NCBI GenBank assembly: GCA_023450835.1
Contig: JAEXGM010000155.1
Span: 1 to 16,688, forward strand
DNA length: 16,688 nucleotides
From: Bacillota bacterium
Lineage (GTDB): Bacteria; Bacillota; Clostridia; Lachnospirales; Lachnospiraceae
Reading direction: 5' to 3'
The notes under the pieces were generated by a model. It worked only from the letters and a program-made list of their open reading frames with translations. It had not been told where the DNA came from and searched no databases. Shown here in pieces: positions 15,181-16,688 of this stretch. Position numbers and translations under genes: made by a program. Within the stretch, counting starts at the first letter, position 1; every line of letters starts with the position of its first letter.

Positions 15181-16014
15181 ATGGTAATTCAACATAATAT
15201 GGCAGCTGCCAACACAAACAGACAGTTAGGCATCACAGGCGGACAGTTAGCAAAATCTACTGAGAAATTATCTTCCGGTTACAGAATTAACCGTGCTGGT
15301 GATGATGCAGCAGGTCTTTCTATTTCTGAAAAGATGAGAGGACAGATCAGAGGTCTTCAGCAGGCTTCTACCAATGCTCAGGATGGTATTTCCTTAATCC
15401 AGACAGCAGAAGGTGCATTAAATGAAACTCACTCCATTTTACAGAGAATGAGAGAATTAACTGTACAGGCTTCCAATGCTACTAACGTAACAGCAGACCG
15501 TCAGGCTATTGCTAAAGAAGTTAGAGCTTTAACAAGTGAAGTAACAAGAATTGGTAAGCAGACAGAATTCAATACAATGAAATTGTTAGATGGTTCTTTA
15601 TCAGATAAGCATCTTCAGGTTGGCGCAAATGGAAATCAGGACATCAGACTTTCAATTGAATCAATGAAAGCTAGCGACTTAGGAATTACATCCAGTATCG
15701 CAAAGACAATTTCTGCCAGCGCTTCAGGTTATACTGCAATTACTGGCTTAATCTCTACAATTAACACAGCTATTACTAAGGTTTCCACTCAACGTTCTAA
15801 GTTAGGTGCTTTACAGAACAGATTAGAGCATACAATTGCTAATGCTGACAATACAGCAGAGAATTTACAGGCTGCAGAGTCTCGTGTTCGTGACGTTGAT
15901 ATGGCTAAAGAAATGGTACAATACTCCAAGAACAATATTTTACAGCAGGCTGCACAGTCTATGCTTGCACAGGCAAATCAGTCTACTCAGGGTGTTTTAT
16001 CATTACTTCAATAA
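15181..16014 (+). CDS. hag: Flagellin, short D0-D1 type
   Basis: The filament subunit, exported by the flagellar type III system with FliS as chaperone. 277 residues, near Bacillus Hag (304) and much shorter than enterobacterial FliC. Visible are N-terminal D0/D1 (MVIQHNMAAANTNRQLGI; EKLSSGYRINRAGDDAAGLS, res 28-47; ISEKMRGQIRGLQQA), the conserved QRMREL (res 88-93) matching the TLR5-recognised segment of other flagellins, a very short centre, and C-terminal D1/D0 (LGALQNRLEHTIANADNTAE; ESRVRDVDMAKEMVQYSKN; ANQSTQGVLSLLQ). There is no Cys. Codons shift towards GGT, GCT, TCT and TTA compared with neighbouring genes, typical of very high expression. It has its own promoter, an AAGGAGGAA binding site and a 3' hairpin. 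Confidence 0.97.
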   Translation: MVIQHNMAAANTNRQLGITGGQLAKSTEKLSSGYRINRAGDDAAGLSISEKMRGQIRGLQQASTNAQDGISLIQTAEGALNETHSILQRMRELTVQASNATNVTADRQAIAKEVRALTSEVTRIGKQTEFNTMKLLDGSLSDKHLQVGANGNQDIRLSIESMKASDLGITSSIAKTISASASGYTAITGLISTINTAITKVSTQRSKLGALQNRLEHTIANADNTAENLQAAESRVRDVDMAKEMVQYSKNNILQQAAQSMLAQANQSTQGVLSLLQ

Positions 16015-16021
16015 TGTATTA

Positions 16022-16058
16022 TCATATAAAGGTTAGCCTAGTGCTAACCTTTATATGA
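16022..16058 (+). terminator. Perfect 16-bp hairpin after hag
   Basis: 16022-16037 pairs perfectly with 16043-16058 around a 5-nt loop, starting 8 nt after the hag stop. No T-run follows on either strand, so it is not a textbook intrinsic terminator; it may act as a 3' stabiliser or allow partial read-through to the downstream genes. Confidence 0.6.
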
Positions 16059-16099
16059 CATAAGAAATATGTAGATGTTTTATTTTGCCTAAATATATG

Positions 16100-16116
16100 A
16101 ACATAATATTTATGTT
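16100..16116. repeat. AT-rich 7-3-7 inverted repeat upstream of the 96-residue gene
   Basis: AACATAA-TAT-TTATGTT, perfectly symmetric, in the 134-bp gap between hag and the next gene. It could be an operator or RNA hairpin. I see no convincing sigma-A or sigma-28 promoter in this gap, so the downstream genes may depend on read-through from hag. Confidence 0.3.
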
Positions 16117-16148
16117 TGAATATTTGTGCAAAACTACAAGGAGGTTGT

Positions 16149-16439
16149 ATGACGAATAATACTAGTGACATTGTGAGTCAACTGGAAATCGTGATAGAAA
16201 AATTACATTATCAGAAACGAAATGAAGCATACAATGTTTTGAATATGACCATTGATAAGCTTTTTTTGTTATTTGAAGAAGTTTCAAATAAAGAGACAGC
16301 AGTTGTGAAAATAACAGATATTAATAAATATCTGGTCCAGTGCCTGGAGGCAATGGAAAAGCAAGATGATATTTTGATGGCAGATATTTTGGAATATGAG
16401 ATAATACCCAGATTATTAGAGTTGGGAGATTCGGTATGA
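16149..16439 (+). CDS. Small helical protein of unknown function, between flagellin and maf
   Basis: Not recognised as a named family. 96 residues, acidic and predicted mostly helical, with three or four helices (ISQ/LEIVIEKLHYQKRNEAYN region, about res 8-30; MTIDKLFLLFEEVSN, about 33-47; INKYLVQCLEAMEKQDDILM, about 58-77; ADILEYEIIPRLLEL, about 78-92). No signal peptide or membrane segment. The start is ATG 16149 with a full AAGGAGG 4 nt upstream; the in-frame TTG at 16116 lies in the upstream palindrome and is rejected. Its stop overlaps the start of the Maf-like gene (ATGA), implying coupled translation. Size, charge and position fit a small partner or chaperone of the glycosylation factor or flagellin, but this is inference. 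Confidence 0.75.
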   Translation: MTNNTSDIVSQLEIVIEKLHYQKRNEAYNVLNMTIDKLFLLFEEVSNKETAVVKITDINKYLVQCLEAMEKQDDILMADILEYEIIPRLLELGDSV

Positions 16440-16688
16440 GTATAGAAAAAGATAAGGATAATCTTTATGAAAAAAATATAGAGGGCTTAAAGAATTATAA
16501 TATTTTTTTATATGAAGAGTTAGAGACTTATCTTGAAAAAGGCTTTGAAGAAAGCAATATAAAAATTGAAAACATTGAAACGAAAGACGGATTTATTACT
16601 TATAATATAGAGTATCATAGCAGAGAAGCTCGCCTAAATAGCTTGTATAATCAGAAAAAGGAAGCTGAAAGGTGGGCCGAGCAATATA
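16436..16688 (+). CDS. Motility-associated factor (Maf/DUF115, MptE-like) glycosyltransferase, N-terminal part
   Basis: Open from ATG 16436 to the window edge (84 codons). The visible part begins with an acidic segment (MSIEKDKDNLYEKNIEGLKN), then a beta-rich region (IKIENIETKDGFITYNIEYH), then LNSLYNQKKEAERWAEQY, which resembles the entry to the 6-hydroxymethylpterin pyrophosphokinase MptE-like (DUF115) domain of Maf proteins, where a Y(D/N)P..EA.R motif is common. Maf proteins transfer nonulosonic acids such as pseudaminic or legionaminic acid to flagellin Ser/Thr residues in several bacteria. Position just after flagellin supports the call. The catalytic domain itself lies beyond the window, so the call rests on a short segment and context. 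Confidence 0.7.
   Translation, partial: MSIEKDKDNLYEKNIEGLKNYNIFLYEELETYLEKGFEESNIKIENIETKDGFITYNIEYHSREARLNSLYNQKKEAERWAEQY

Noticed and set aside
15836..16036. Plus-strand 66-codon frame overlapping the end of hag
   Set aside because: Out of frame with flagellin, which is certain here; no ribosome binding site.
1..16688. Mobile elements, CRISPR arrays, tRNA or rRNA genes
   Set aside because: No spaced direct repeats, transposase or integrase motifs, or tRNA-like cloverleaf with CCA were seen by reading; an automated scan was not possible.

Overview
The window looks like chromosomal DNA from a motile, low-to-moderate GC Gram-positive anaerobe, most likely a clostridium of the Lachnospiraceae type. 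This rests on codon choice, strong purine-rich ribosome binding sites, the FlgM-FlgN-FlgK-FlgL-FliW-CsrA-FlaG-FliD-FliS gene order shared with Firmicutes, a LysA of clostridial type and a DUF115/Maf-like protein beside flagellin. I see no tRNA, rRNA, CRISPR array, insertion sequence or phage gene.

Left part (1-5100), housekeeping genes in separate units. A type IIA topoisomerase B subunit (ParE-like) runs leftward off the window. Upstream of it, also leftward, is a TrmB-family winged-helix regulator whose terminator overlaps its own stop codon. A PHP-domain metallohydrolase diverges from the regulator; the shared upstream region holds a promoter for each gene and a 6-4-6 palindrome over the regulator's -10. 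Then comes lysA (diaminopimelate decarboxylase), with a near-perfect sigma-A promoter, a leader of about 200 nt and a strong terminator at 5058-5098.

Right part (5260-16688), the late flagellar (filament assembly) locus. A sigma-28-type promoter precedes flgM, followed by flgN, two consecutive flgK paralogues, flgL, fliW, csrA (overlapping fliW), flaG, fliD, fliS and a FliT/FlgN-like chaperone gene. Flagellin (hag) follows as a unit with its own sigma-28-type promoter, a structured leader of about 120 nt and a perfect 16-bp hairpin just after its stop. Last are an unrecognised helical 96-residue protein and, coupled to it through an ATGA overlap, the start of a Maf/DUF115 protein of the kind involved in flagellin glycosylation.

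How it fits together: FlgM should hold sigma-28 inactive until the hook-basal body is complete. FlgN, FliS and the FliT-like protein are predicted to chaperone hook-associated proteins, flagellin and cap. FlgK/FlgL form the hook-filament junction and FliD the cap. FliW and CsrA are predicted to couple flagellin translation to secretion. The hag leader has the layout expected of a CsrA target: a GGA in a hairpin loop about 20 nt upstream of a GGA-containing Shine-Dalgarno. The most interesting points are this leader (including a long 5'-proximal stem with an alternative pairing), the tandem FlgK genes, and the small unknown gene coupled to maf.
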